NCBI GenBank assembly: GCA_035304485.1
Contig: DATGPZ010000233.1
Location: 1-24,685, forward strand
Direction of reading: 5' to 3'
Origin: ZC4RG17 sp035304485
GTDB taxonomy: Bacteria; Actinomycetota; Acidimicrobiia; Spongiisociales; ZC4RG35
Length of the DNA stretch: 24,685 nt
The notes under the pieces: generated by a model
The model's database searches: none
What the model was told of the DNA's origin: nothing
Seen by the model: only the letters and a program-made list of their open reading frames with translations
Part shown: one piece after another, positions 7,331 through 14,119 of the stretch
How positions within the stretch are numbered: the first letter of the stretch is position 1
How the letters are laid out: every line of letters begins with the position of its first letter
Position numbers and translations under genes: made by a program

Positions 7331-8154
7331 GCCCGTTTCGCGCTTCGGCCGGCTTCACCGAGGAATGGAGCCACTTCGATCTGTCGGTCGACGACGGGGT
7401 TGCCACCTTGACCTTCACGAGGCCCGACCGTCTCAACGCCCTGACCTTCGACGTGTACGCGGACCTCCGCGACTTCTTCGGCGAGGTACCGCATCGCGAC
7501 GACATCGGAGCGATCGTCATCACCGGCACCGGTCGCGGTTTCTGCTCGGGCGGAGACGTCGACGAGATCATCGGTCGCCTCCTCGATATGGATGCCCGGT
7601 CGTTGCTCGATTTCACCCGCATGACGGGCGCAGTCGTCGAGGCGATCCGTCAGGTCCCTGTTCCCGTGGTGGCGGCGGTCAACGGAGTGGCCGCAGGAGC
7701 CGGGGCGGTGATCGCCCTGGCCTCCGACTTCCGGATCCTGGCGCGCTCGGCTCGCTTCCACTTCCTGTTCACCAAGGTGGGCCTCGCCGGTGCCGACATG
7801 GGCTCTGCCTACCTCCTTCCCCGTGTGATCGGGCTGGGCCGGGCGACCGAGCTGCTGATGCTGGGTGAGGCCGTCGACGCCGACCAGGCGGTCGAGATCG
7901 GCCTCGCCTGGAAAGTCGTCGACGACGGGGAACTGGCCGACGAGGCGGCCGAGCTGGGGACGCGGCTGGCCACCGGACCGACGTTCGCCTATGCGGCCAC
8001 GAAGAAACTCCTCACTGCCGAACAAGACATGAGTCTCGGCTCTGCCATCGAGCTGGAGGCGATGACCCAGGCGCTCCTGATGACGACCGAGGACCATGCC
8101 GAGTTCCATCGTGCTTTCCGGGAAGGGCGCGAACCGCGCTGGAGGGGGCGATGA
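7327..8154 (+). CDS. Crotonase-fold protein (enoyl-CoA hydratase family) lacking both usual glutamates
   Basis: A 275-residue crotonase-fold protein. The oxyanion-hole segments are present: FCSGGDVDEI (72-81) and NGVAAGAGAV (119-128). By eye alignment, the two glutamates that activate water in enoyl-CoA hydratases fall on Val128 and Phe148, so ordinary hydration is unlikely. Asp77 and Asp157 are acidic residues near the expected active site and might serve instead. The segment GGDVDEIIGRLLDMD with FTRMTG resembles crotonase homologues that, as I recall, sit beside 2-aminobenzoyl-CoA or salicylyl-CoA type oxygenase genes. Inferred role: ring hydrolysis, isomerisation or another crotonase-type step in an aromatic CoA pathway. 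The GTG start at 7327 overlaps the SDR stop (GTGA), and the N-terminal 12 residues precede the fold normally. It overlaps the next gene by four bases. Confidence 0.88.
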   Translation: MSPFRASAGFTEEWSHFDLSVDDGVATLTFTRPDRLNALTFDVYADLRDFFGEVPHRDDIGAIVITGTGRGFCSGGDVDEIIGRLLDMDARSLLDFTRMTGAVVEAIRQVPVPVVAAVNGVAAGAGAVIALASDFRILARSARFHFLFTKVGLAGADMGSAYLLPRVIGLGRATELLMLGEAVDADQAVEIGLAWKVVDDGELADEAAELGTRLATGPTFAYAATKKLLTAEQDMSLGSAIELEAMTQALLMTTEDHAEFHRAFREGREPRWRGR

Positions 8155-8699
8155 CGGCCCGGGTGACGGTCCTGGTGGAGGGATATGCCACGGCGGAAGG
8201 CGTGGCATCCACGATCGGATTGATAGAGGACGGCGACCGGGTGATCGTGGTGGACCCGGGAATGGTGCCGAGGCGCGACCTCATCCGTGAGCGTCTGTGG
8301 GAGGCTGGTTCGGCGCCCGAACTCGTGACCGACATCGTGATCTCGCATCACCATCCCGACCACACGATCAACATCGCGGTGTTCCCGGAGGTTCCGGTCC
8401 ACGATCACTGGGCGATATACCAGGGTGACCGGTGGACCGATCGCCCAGCGGAAGGGGCGCAGCTGTCGTCGCACGTCCGTCTCACCGAGACCCCCGGTCA
8501 TTCACCTCAAGACATCACCACGCTCGTCGACACTCCGGACGGGGTCGTGGCCTTCACGCATCTGTGGTGGTTCGAAGGGATCGAGGGGGACCGGAGGGCA
8601 ACCGACCTGGAGTCGCTCTTTGCTCATCGGGAACGCATCATCGGAATCGCAGACCTGATCGTGCCCGGGCACGGACCGGCCTTCGAGGTGAGGCGGTGA
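8151..8699 (+). CDS. Metallo-beta-lactamase-fold hydrolase (MBLAC1-like size)
   Basis: A compact 182-residue metallo-beta-lactamase-fold protein. The metal motif is SHHHPDH (65-71; His66, His68, Asp70, His71), followed by His117 in TPGHSPQD and His174 in PGHGP. The usual bridging aspartate, expected near residue 137 in a GD pair, is replaced by His137 in the segment FTHLWW, so metal binding may be altered or mononuclear. The fold includes glyoxalase II, lactonases and thioester hydrolases, so a CoA-thioester or lactone hydrolase role in the operon is reasonable but unproven. The gene overlaps the crotonase stop (ATGA) and the Rid gene start (GTGA). Family assignment is secure; substrate is unknown. 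Confidence 0.88.
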   Translation: MTARVTVLVEGYATAEGVASTIGLIEDGDRVIVVDPGMVPRRDLIRERLWEAGSAPELVTDIVISHHHPDHTINIAVFPEVPVHDHWAIYQGDRWTDRPAEGAQLSSHVRLTETPGHSPQDITTLVDTPDGVVAFTHLWWFEGIEGDRRATDLESLFAHRERIIGIADLIVPGHGPAFEVRR

Positions 8700-9085
8700 A
8701 TCGGATCATCGAACCGGAGGGTCTGCCCGCCGCGGTCGGCTTCAGCCACGCCATCGAATCGGGTGGAGAGCGGATCCTCCACATCGCCGGCCAGATCGGG
8801 CAGCGACCCGACGGCACCATTCCCGAGGACCTGGTCGACCAGTTCCGCCAGGCCCTGGCGAATGTGGTCGTATGCATGGAGGAGGCCGGGTTTCCGCCCG
8901 AGTCGCTCACCCGCATGACCATCTTCACCACCGAGATCGGGGTCTACCGGGAGAGCCTGAAGCCCCTCGGCCGCGTCTACCGGGAGGTGTTCGGACACCA
9001 CTACCCGGCGATCGCTCTGCTGGGGGTCCAGGAACTCTTCGAACCGGAGGCCAAGGTCGAGGTGGTGTGCACGGCCGTGGTCTGA
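8696..9085 (+). CDS. Rid family (YjgF/YER057c/UK114) protein
   Basis: A 129-residue single-domain Rid protein. Typical family features are the GERILHIAGQIGQRPDG strand region, the helix DQFRQALANVVVCMEEAG, TRMTIFTTEI, and YPAIALLGVQELFEPEAKVEVV at the end. RidA proper hydrolyses reactive enamine/imine intermediates using an arginine just before the final VEV strand; here that region reads EPEAK, so the arginine seems absent and the protein belongs to another Rid subgroup. An enamine deaminase acting on an amino-substituted ring product would fit a 2-aminobenzoyl-CoA pathway, where the amino group must be released; this is inference. GTG 8696 overlaps the hydrolase stop and gives the family's normal N-terminus. 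It is the last gene of the four-gene operon. Confidence 0.88.
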   Translation: MNRIIEPEGLPAAVGFSHAIESGGERILHIAGQIGQRPDGTIPEDLVDQFRQALANVVVCMEEAGFPPESLTRMTIFTTEIGVYRESLKPLGRVYREVFGHHYPAIALLGVQELFEPEAKVEVVCTAVV

Positions 9086-9139
9086 TTCGAAACCATCCCA
9101 GGGTGGTCCCTGCGATCACCGGGGTCGGCTCGCCGGTGG

Positions 9140-9167
9140 TACCTTCCTGGCCAAGCTACCAAGGAGG
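9140..9167 (+). promoter_or_regulatory. Possible promoter and ribosome-binding site of the TrpB2 gene
   Basis: TACCTT (9140-9145) fits a -10 hexamer and AAGGAGG (9161-9167) is a near-perfect ribosome-binding site five bases before ATG 9173. Immediately upstream is an inverted repeat, CACCGG (9117-9122) and CCGGTG (9133-9138), which could be a weak terminator for the Rid operon or an operator. Unlike most genes here, this one clearly uses a leadered start. Confidence 0.45.
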
Positions 9168-9172
9168 CCTCG

Positions 9173-10537
9173 ATGGCGGACGTGACCAAGGTGACCCTCG
9201 ATGAGTCTGAGATCCCCCAGGCCTGGTACAACCTGGTCCCCGACCTCCCCGAGCCGCCTCCTCCGCCTCTCCACCCGGGTACCAAGGAGCCGATCGGCCC
9301 CGACGATCTCGCCCCCCTCTTCCCGATGGATCTCATCGTTCAGGAGGTGACCCAGGAGCGGTATGTCGACATTCCGGGCGAGGTCCTCGACGTCTACAAG
9401 CTGTGGCGGCCGACTCCTCTCTATCGTGCTCGCCGTCTGGAGAAGATGCTCGACACCCCAGCCCGCATCTACTTCAAGTACGAGGGCACCAGCCCGGCCG
9501 GGTCACACAAGCCGAACACGGCCGTCCCGCAGGCCTACTACAACGCCAAGGCCGGGATCCGAAAGCTGACCACCGAGACCGGTGCCGGCCAGTGGGGGTC
9601 GGCTCTCGCCTTGGCCACCTCCATGTTCGGTCTCGAGTGTGAGGTGTGGCAGGTCCGGATCAGCTACGACCAGAAGCCCTACCGGCGCCTGATGATGGAG
9701 ACGTGGGGCGCCACGGTCCATCCTTCACCTTCCAACCTCACCGAGGCCGGCCGGGCGATCCTGGCGACGGACCCCGACAGCTCCGGCAGCCTCGGGATCG
9801 CCATCTCGGAGGCAGTCGAGGTCGCCGCCCAGAATCCCGACACCAACTACTCGCTCGGCTCGGTCCTCAACCACGTGCTGATGCATCAGACCGTCATCGG
9901 CGAGGAGGCGCTGATCCAGCTGGGCAAGATCGGTGAGCAGCCGGATGTTCTGGTGGGTTGCACCGGTGGCGGCTCGAACTTCGGTGGTCTCGCCTTCCCG
10001 TTCCTGCGCGAGAAGCTGGCCGGGAAGATGGATCCGGTGATCCGATGCGTGGAGCCAACGGCCTCGCCTTCGCTCACCAAGGGTGTCTACGCCTACGACT
10101 TCGGCGACACCGCCGGCATGACACCGTTGGTCAAGATGCACACGCTGGGTCACGACTTCGTCCCCGACCCGATCCATGCCGGCGGCCTCCGCTACCACGG
10201 CATGGCTCCGCTCATCTCTCACGTGTACGAGTTGGGCTTGGTGGAGGCCGAGGCGATCGGTCAGGTCGAGTGCTTCGACCGGGCGGTGGAGTTCGCACGC
10301 GCCGAGGGGATCATCCCCGCGCCCGAGCCCACCCATGCCATCGCCTCCGCGGTGCGCGAGGCGGTGGCGGCTCGTGAGTCGGGCGAGGAGAAGGTGATCC
10401 TCACCGCGCTGTGCGGTCACGGCCACTTCGACATGGCGGCGTACGACGCCTACCTCCAGGGCCAGCTGGTGGACTACGACTATCCCGAGGAGAAGGTGGC
10501 CGCGGCCATGGAGCGGATCCCGGTCGTCAGCGGCTGA
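9173..10537 (+). CDS. TrpB2-type tryptophan synthase beta-like PLP enzyme
   Basis: This 454-residue fold-type II PLP enzyme matches the TrpB2 branch, which is longer than ordinary TrpB (about 400). The PLP lysine is Lys113 in GSHKPNTA, the catalytic glutamate Glu135 in ETGAGQWG, and the phosphate-binding loop is CTGGGSN (263-269). The N-terminal Pro-rich extension (PDLPEPPPPPLHPG) and HAGGLRYHGM segment are typical of TrpB2. TrpB2 enzymes condense indole with serine, and some act mainly as stand-alone enzymes without TrpA. No trpA is nearby. The gene sits between a catabolic operon and tryptophan dioxygenase/kynureninase, so indole salvage or a deaminase-type reaction is possible. It ends one base before the convergent MgtC-like gene. 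Family is certain; the role in this context is open. Confidence 0.94.
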   Translation: MADVTKVTLDESEIPQAWYNLVPDLPEPPPPPLHPGTKEPIGPDDLAPLFPMDLIVQEVTQERYVDIPGEVLDVYKLWRPTPLYRARRLEKMLDTPARIYFKYEGTSPAGSHKPNTAVPQAYYNAKAGIRKLTTETGAGQWGSALALATSMFGLECEVWQVRISYDQKPYRRLMMETWGATVHPSPSNLTEAGRAILATDPDSSGSLGIAISEAVEVAAQNPDTNYSLGSVLNHVLMHQTVIGEEALIQLGKIGEQPDVLVGCTGGGSNFGGLAFPFLREKLAGKMDPVIRCVEPTASPSLTKGVYAYDFGDTAGMTPLVKMHTLGHDFVPDPIHAGGLRYHGMAPLISHVYELGLVEAEAIGQVECFDRAVEFARAEGIIPAPEPTHAIASAVREAVAARESGEEKVILTALCGHGHFDMAAYDAYLQGQLVDYDYPEEKVAAAMERIPVVSG

Positions 10538-10538
10538 T

Positions 10539-11171
10539 TCAGAGCCGGGTCTCCGCCGAGGTCACGCTCTCGAGAGCCCGGAGGGAGTTGACGACCCAAT
10601 CGGCGTCGACTCGGTCCACCGAGAAAGAAAGCCGGACGCGATCCTCTCCCTCGGATTTCACGTCCAGCAAGTCGACTTCGGGGTCGAGCTCCAGCAGTCG
10701 CTTGCGGACCTCCCACATGGCGGTGGAGGGGGTGACCACCACCTCCACCGTCACTGCCCTCCGCAAGGCGGTCAGGATCGGCTCCAGGAACCGCAGGCCC
10801 ACCAGGATCAGGATGGCCAGCAATGTGGCCAGGACCGCCCAGAGGAGATGTCCGGTCCCGGCCGCCATGCCGACCGCAGCCGACGCCCACAAGCCAGCAG
10901 CCGTCGTGAGCCCCTTGACCAGGGGGCCCGAGCGGAAGATGGCACCGGCTCCCAAGAATCCGATTCCGCTGACGATCTGGGCCGCCACCCGCGAGGTGTC
11001 CGCCTCGTCGAACGCCTCCATCGAGACCACGGTGAAAACGGCCGCCCCCAGGCCGACCATGGCGTAGGTGCGGAGTCCGGCCGCCTTGCCGGACGCCTCC
11101 CGTTCGAGGCCGATCAAGGCAGCCAAGCCCATCCCGACCGCCACCCGGACCAGGAAGTCGACCAGCTCCAT
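10539..11171 (-). CDS. MgtC/SapB family membrane protein
   Basis: A 210-residue protein with an N-terminal membrane domain of about four to five helices carrying MgtC landmarks: LAALIGLERE with GLRTYAMVGLGAAVF, then QIVSGIGFLGAGAI and GLTTAAGLWASAAVGMAAG. A soluble C-terminal domain (about 145-210) resembles the ACT-like tail found in many MgtC proteins. MgtC members affect Mg2+ homeostasis, acid tolerance or F-ATPase in pathogens; in environmental bacteria the role is unsettled. A ribosome-binding site AGGGAG precedes ATG 11171 by about six bases. The gene begins 15 bases after the kynureninase stop on the same strand, so it is probably transcribed with kynA-kynU; whether that link is functional or accidental is unknown. 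Confidence 0.92.
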   Translation of the reverse strand: MELVDFLVRVAVGMGLAALIGLEREASGKAAGLRTYAMVGLGAAVFTVVSMEAFDEADTSRVAAQIVSGIGFLGAGAIFRSGPLVKGLTTAAGLWASAAVGMAAGTGHLLWAVLATLLAILILVGLRFLEPILTALRRAVTVEVVVTPSTAMWEVRKRLLELDPEVDLLDVKSEGEDRVRLSFSVDRVDADWVVNSLRALESVTSAETRL

Positions 11172-11186
11172 CTGTTCTCCCTTTCG

Positions 11187-12308
11187 TCAGACGATCTCGC
11201 CGATCGCGGCGGCGAGACGGTCGATGTCTCCTTCGTCGTGATAGATACCCAGACCGACTCGCCAGCGGTCACCGCGATGGTCGGTGATCACTTTGTTTCG
11301 GTGGAGTCGGTGGTAGAGGTCGGCGGCGTCCTTGGTCTCGAACGTCAGAAAGTGACCCCGTTCCCCTCCCACCTCCAGCAGTCGGGACCGAAGAGAGGCG
11401 GGCAAGGAGGCGACCAGCTTCGCCTGCAGCGTCTCCACGTGCCGGTGGATCTCCCCAGGCCCGATCCCGGCTTCCTCCAGCCAGGTCAGCACCGCCTCTA
11501 GCCGATATACACCGGAATGGTCGGCAGTGGCACCGGCGAACCGCTGTCCTCCCGGTCCATAGGGAACCGATTCGGTCCGCTCGGTGAGGGCCCCGAAGCC
11601 CGCGAACCAGCCGGTGTCGACGGGACGGGCCGGAGCCGACGGCGGGACATGCATGAAACACGCCCCTTCGCCCGCCATCGCGTACTTGTATCCCCCTGCC
11701 AGGTAGAAGGCGCGGTGGGCGAAGGGCGACAGGTCGGTGGGAAGTGCCATGAAGCCGTGGTAGCCGTCGATCACCACCGTCGCCGGTTCGGGAAACGCCT
11801 CGACCACATGATGGAGGTCGGGTGTCACATAACCGGAGTCGAAGTGGACATGGCTGAAGAAGACGAGGTCGTGACCGTCGAAGGCATCTACCAGGCGATC
11901 GGGAAAGGTGTCGAACGGTTGGGCCGGCACCCGGGCGGCTCGGGCTATGCCCTCCTCCTCCCAGCGTCTGAGCTGGCGAGCGAAGGAGTGGAATTCGGCG
12001 TCGGTGGTCAGGACACGGAAGGGGCGGTCCAGGTTCGAGGCGATCCGCACCACCAGCTCGTGAGTGTTGGGGGCAAAGACGATCGAACCGGGATCGGCGA
12101 GCCCCAGCACCCTCGCCACCCGTGACGCCGTCGACGGCAGTAGTTCGCCGAAGATCCGGTCCCATTTGTCGTCGGCTAGCCGCGCCGCGTCCTCCCAAGC
12201 CCGCATGTGGGCGTCGTAGGTGACATCGGGCCACGGATGGTGGGAATGGGCAGCGGCGTGGAGCCGCTCCGGATCGGCATGGAAGAATCGGCTGAAGGCC
12301 GGTTTCAA
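11187..12308 (-). CDS. kynU: Kynureninase-like class V PLP enzyme
   Basis: A fold-type I PLP enzyme of 373 residues if read from TTG 12308, which overlaps the stop of the dioxygenase gene (TTGA). No ATG or GTG lies at a sensible place, and the sequence RLHAAAHSHHPWPDVTYD begins very near the family's N-terminus, so TTG is my choice. The PLP lysine is probably Lys208 in GGYKYAMAGEG. VVIDGYHGF holds the aspartate that pairs with the pyridine nitrogen, and DTGWFAGF follows. The sequence differs from textbook KynU, and the name rests partly on position directly after tryptophan dioxygenase. The reaction would be kynurenine to anthranilate plus alanine, in the cytoplasm. A cysteine-desulfurase or aminotransferase activity cannot be excluded from sequence alone. 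Confidence 0.75.
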   Translation of the reverse strand: MKPAFSRFFHADPERLHAAAHSHHPWPDVTYDAHMRAWEDAARLADDKWDRIFGELLPSTASRVARVLGLADPGSIVFAPNTHELVVRIASNLDRPFRVLTTDAEFHSFARQLRRWEEEGIARAARVPAQPFDTFPDRLVDAFDGHDLVFFSHVHFDSGYVTPDLHHVVEAFPEPATVVIDGYHGFMALPTDLSPFAHRAFYLAGGYKYAMAGEGACFMHVPPSAPARPVDTGWFAGFGALTERTESVPYGPGGQRFAGATADHSGVYRLEAVLTWLEEAGIGPGEIHRHVETLQAKLVASLPASLRSRLLEVGGERGHFLTFETKDAADLYHRLHRNKVITDHRGDRWRVGLGIYHDEGDIDRLAAAIGEIV

Positions 12309-13375
12309 GGCTGGTACCTGAACCGCATCTTCTCGACGATCTCCGCTGGCAGGTCGGGCCGGGCGGAGCGGGGAACCAGGAAGGTCGGTAGGACCAGGAG
12401 GTCGGGGAATGCCCGGTTCCGTTCGGCGAGCTTCAGCAGGTACTTCGCCCCCGCCGAGCCGCCGGTTCCGATCTTGGCGCCGATCATCCGCTGCACCATC
12501 AGGGCGTGTCGGTAGCGCCAAGTCGTGAAACCTTCGTCGACATCGACCAACGACTCCAGCAGGCGGTAGGGCTCTTGGAGGGCGGGCTCGTCTCGGTAGA
12601 GGGAGATGAAGAGCGCGCCCTGGAATGCGCGATGGGAGAGGCGTCTCTGGCCGGACTCCACCAGCTGATCGTGTCGTTCGGCGTCGAAGGCTGCCTCGAA
12701 TTGATCCATGGTCTTGTCGAAGGACCGGAGCTGGTCCTCCCGCTCCGGCTCGGTCAGGTTGGGGTTGGAGGCGATGACGTCGCGGTCGGCCAGCAACATG
12801 GTCCTCACCGCGGCGGCGTATTCCTCCCAGAACGAGTACTCCTCCAGAAACGGGGTGCGGGCCAGCCATGCTTCCACCGCGTCGTGGAGGCTGGGGCCTC
12901 GCTCGGCTGCTTCCACCTGTTGTCGGTGGGCGGGCGAGAGTCGATGGGTGTAGGGAGCGCCCTCGAACAGGAGCCGGTCCTGGGGGCGAACGCCGAGGCG
13001 ATTCTCGATCAGCCGGAACTGCACCGACTGGAAACCGGAAGCGGGGACCAGGTGGTTGCGGAAGTCCAGGAAGTCCATCGGCGTCATCGTCTCGAGGACA
13101 TCGATCTGCTCCAGCAGCAGGCGCTGGATGGCGCTGATACGCCGCAGGCGAGAAACCACCCGCCCGGTGTGCCGTTCGTCGAGGATCTCGCCGGAGAAGG
13201 CCTCCATGATGTCGTCGAGCTCCCAGAGGATCTGCTTGAACCACAGCTCGTAGGCCTGGTGGACGATCACGAACAGCATCTCGTCGTGGACCGGTTTTCC
13301 GGTACGGGCGCTCTCGAGCTCCTGGGCTGAGAGGAGCTGATCCAACCGCAGGTAGTCGTGGTAGTAGAGACCCAT
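12305..13375 (-). CDS. kynA: Tryptophan 2,3-dioxygenase
   Basis: A 356-residue heme enzyme of the TDO family, which oxidises L-tryptophan to N-formylkynurenine with O2 in the cytoplasm. Seen: the N-terminal YYHDYLRLDQLLSAQ, the active-site segment HDEMLFVIVHQAYELWFK with His39 at the substrate-side histidine position, FLDFRNHLVPASGFQSVQFR, the axial heme ligand His290 in RYRHALMVQR, and GTGGSAG (303-309) near the end. It is longer than small bacterial TDOs (about 280) because of insertions in the middle, nearer to eukaryotic lengths. ATG 13375 lies ten bases past the MerR stop. A TAGGCT hexamer six bases before the ATG, overlapping that stop, suggests a leaderless transcript as well as possible readthrough from the regulator. 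It overlaps the kynureninase start. Confidence 0.96.
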   Translation of the reverse strand: MGLYYHDYLRLDQLLSAQELESARTGKPVHDEMLFVIVHQAYELWFKQILWELDDIMEAFSGEILDERHTGRVVSRLRRISAIQRLLLEQIDVLETMTPMDFLDFRNHLVPASGFQSVQFRLIENRLGVRPQDRLLFEGAPYTHRLSPAHRQQVEAAERGPSLHDAVEAWLARTPFLEEYSFWEEYAAAVRTMLLADRDVIASNPNLTEPEREDQLRSFDKTMDQFEAAFDAERHDQLVESGQRRLSHRAFQGALFISLYRDEPALQEPYRLLESLVDVDEGFTTWRYRHALMVQRMIGAKIGTGGSAGAKYLLKLAERNRAFPDLLVLPTFLVPRSARPDLPAEIVEKMRFRYQP

Positions 13376-13381
13376 GACCCA

Positions 13382-13387
13382 AGCCTA
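13382..13387 (-). promoter_or_regulatory. Leaderless-type -10 element of kynA, inside the MerR stop
   Basis: Read on the minus strand, TAGGCT (13387 to 13382) lies six bases before ATG 13375 and uses the MerR stop codon TAG as its first three bases. No ribosome-binding site precedes the ATG. This gives kynA a candidate promoter of its own. Confidence 0.45.
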
Positions 13388-14014
13388 GAGACGATCGGCG
13401 ATCAGGCGCCGGTGTCGGTCCACGTGGGCGAGACGTCGCAGCGACAGGATCACCGGTTCGAACAGCACGGTGCCGAGGACGGCATAGGTGAGTGCGTCGT
13501 TGGCGGATTCGGACGGGTTCCAATCCTCAGGGATCTCGAACGACGCCAGCCGTTCTGCGATTCGGCCGTAAGTCATCAGCTGGTCGAGTGTGAGCGGGCT
13601 CGGCCAGTGCTCTTCCAATGCCGTGAGCGCCGCCGCCAGACTCTGATAGCCGGCGCAGTCCTCGTCGACCTCCCAGCCCAGACGGTCGACCAGGTTCGCC
13701 ACCGAGTCCAGGGAACGCTCCGAGATCGGCCCCGGCTCGGGGCTGAGACTCCGGAGGGCGGTGGCGACGTGATCGGCCCGTGCCCGGGCCTCCGGGTGAT
13801 CGAGGGCGGCCACGACTTGGGTGAGGGTGGCCACCGACAGATCCGCCACTTCCCGCAGCACCCGGATCAGACGGAGTCGTTGCACGTGCGACTCGTCGTA
13901 GTCGGCCTGATTGGTGGCGGTGGGCGTCCCACGGGCGAGGAGGCCCTCGCGGATGTAGTACTTGATGGTCGGGATGGGTGTCCCGGTGGTGCGGCTCAGT
14001 TCGGAGATCTTCAT
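13385..14014 (-). CDS. MerR family transcriptional regulator
   Basis: A 209-residue regulator. The N-terminal winged helix-turn-helix reads MKISELSRTTGTPIPTIKYYIREGLLARG, then YDESHVQRLRLIRVLREVADLSVATL, which is classic MerR. The long C-terminal domain (about 90-209) has no cysteine-based metal site and probably senses a small organic ligand or a protein signal. I chose ATG 14014 over the in-frame ATG 14038 because it starts exactly at the domain, has AAGGG eight bases upstream, and leaves the operator region (14039-14080) outside the coding sequence. It lies directly upstream of kynA (ten bases) and diverges from a small membrane protein gene, so it may control tryptophan catabolism, the membrane gene, or both. 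Ligand unknown. Confidence 0.9.
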   Translation of the reverse strand: MKISELSRTTGTPIPTIKYYIREGLLARGTPTATNQADYDESHVQRLRLIRVLREVADLSVATLTQVVAALDHPEARARADHVATALRSLSPEPGPISERSLDSVANLVDRLGWEVDEDCAGYQSLAAALTALEEHWPSPLTLDQLMTYGRIAERLASFEIPEDWNPSESANDALTYAVLGTVLFEPVILSLRRLAHVDRHRRLIADRL

Positions 14015-14025
14015 GTATGGAACCC

Positions 14026-14055
14026 TTGACGCGGGCAAGTGGATAGTAATAGTAT
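14026..14055 (+). promoter_or_regulatory. Promoter of the small membrane protein gene
   Basis: TTGACG (14026-14031) and TAGTAT (14050-14055) form a good sigma-70-type promoter with an 18-base spacer, reading toward the gene at 14120. On the minus strand TACTAT (14054 to 14049) overlaps the same hexamer and could serve the MerR gene, so one site can control both directions. Confidence 0.6.
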
Positions 14056-14080
14056 CCGTAGTGGATAGTTTTGCTATCCA
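14039..14080. promoter_or_regulatory. Twin operator sites for the MerR regulator
   Basis: Two related dyads lie in the divergent region. Site 1 is GGATA-GTAATAG-TATCC (14041-14057). Site 2 is TGGATAG-TTTTG-CTATCCA (14062-14080). Both begin with GTGGATAG (14039-14046 and 14061-14068), giving a direct repeat of 22 bases, about two DNA turns. Site 1 covers the -10 of the plus promoter and of a possible minus promoter; site 2 is just downstream. The pattern fits autoregulation by the adjacent MerR protein, but binding is inferred. Confidence 0.6.
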
Positions 14081-14119
14081 TACTCAACCAGTCCCGATCT
14101 GAAACGAGGAGTACCGAGC

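Noticed and set aside
12309..13523. An open frame continuous with kynureninase that would give a 778-residue fusion protein
   Set aside because: The upstream half is the Arg/Pro-rich shadow of the tryptophan dioxygenase gene in another frame; the kynureninase domain begins only after the dioxygenase stop.
14015..14038. An eight-residue N-terminal extension of the MerR protein from ATG 14038
   Set aside because: It reaches to the edge of the operator, precedes the domain with no homologous residues, and ATG 14014 has a ribosome-binding site.
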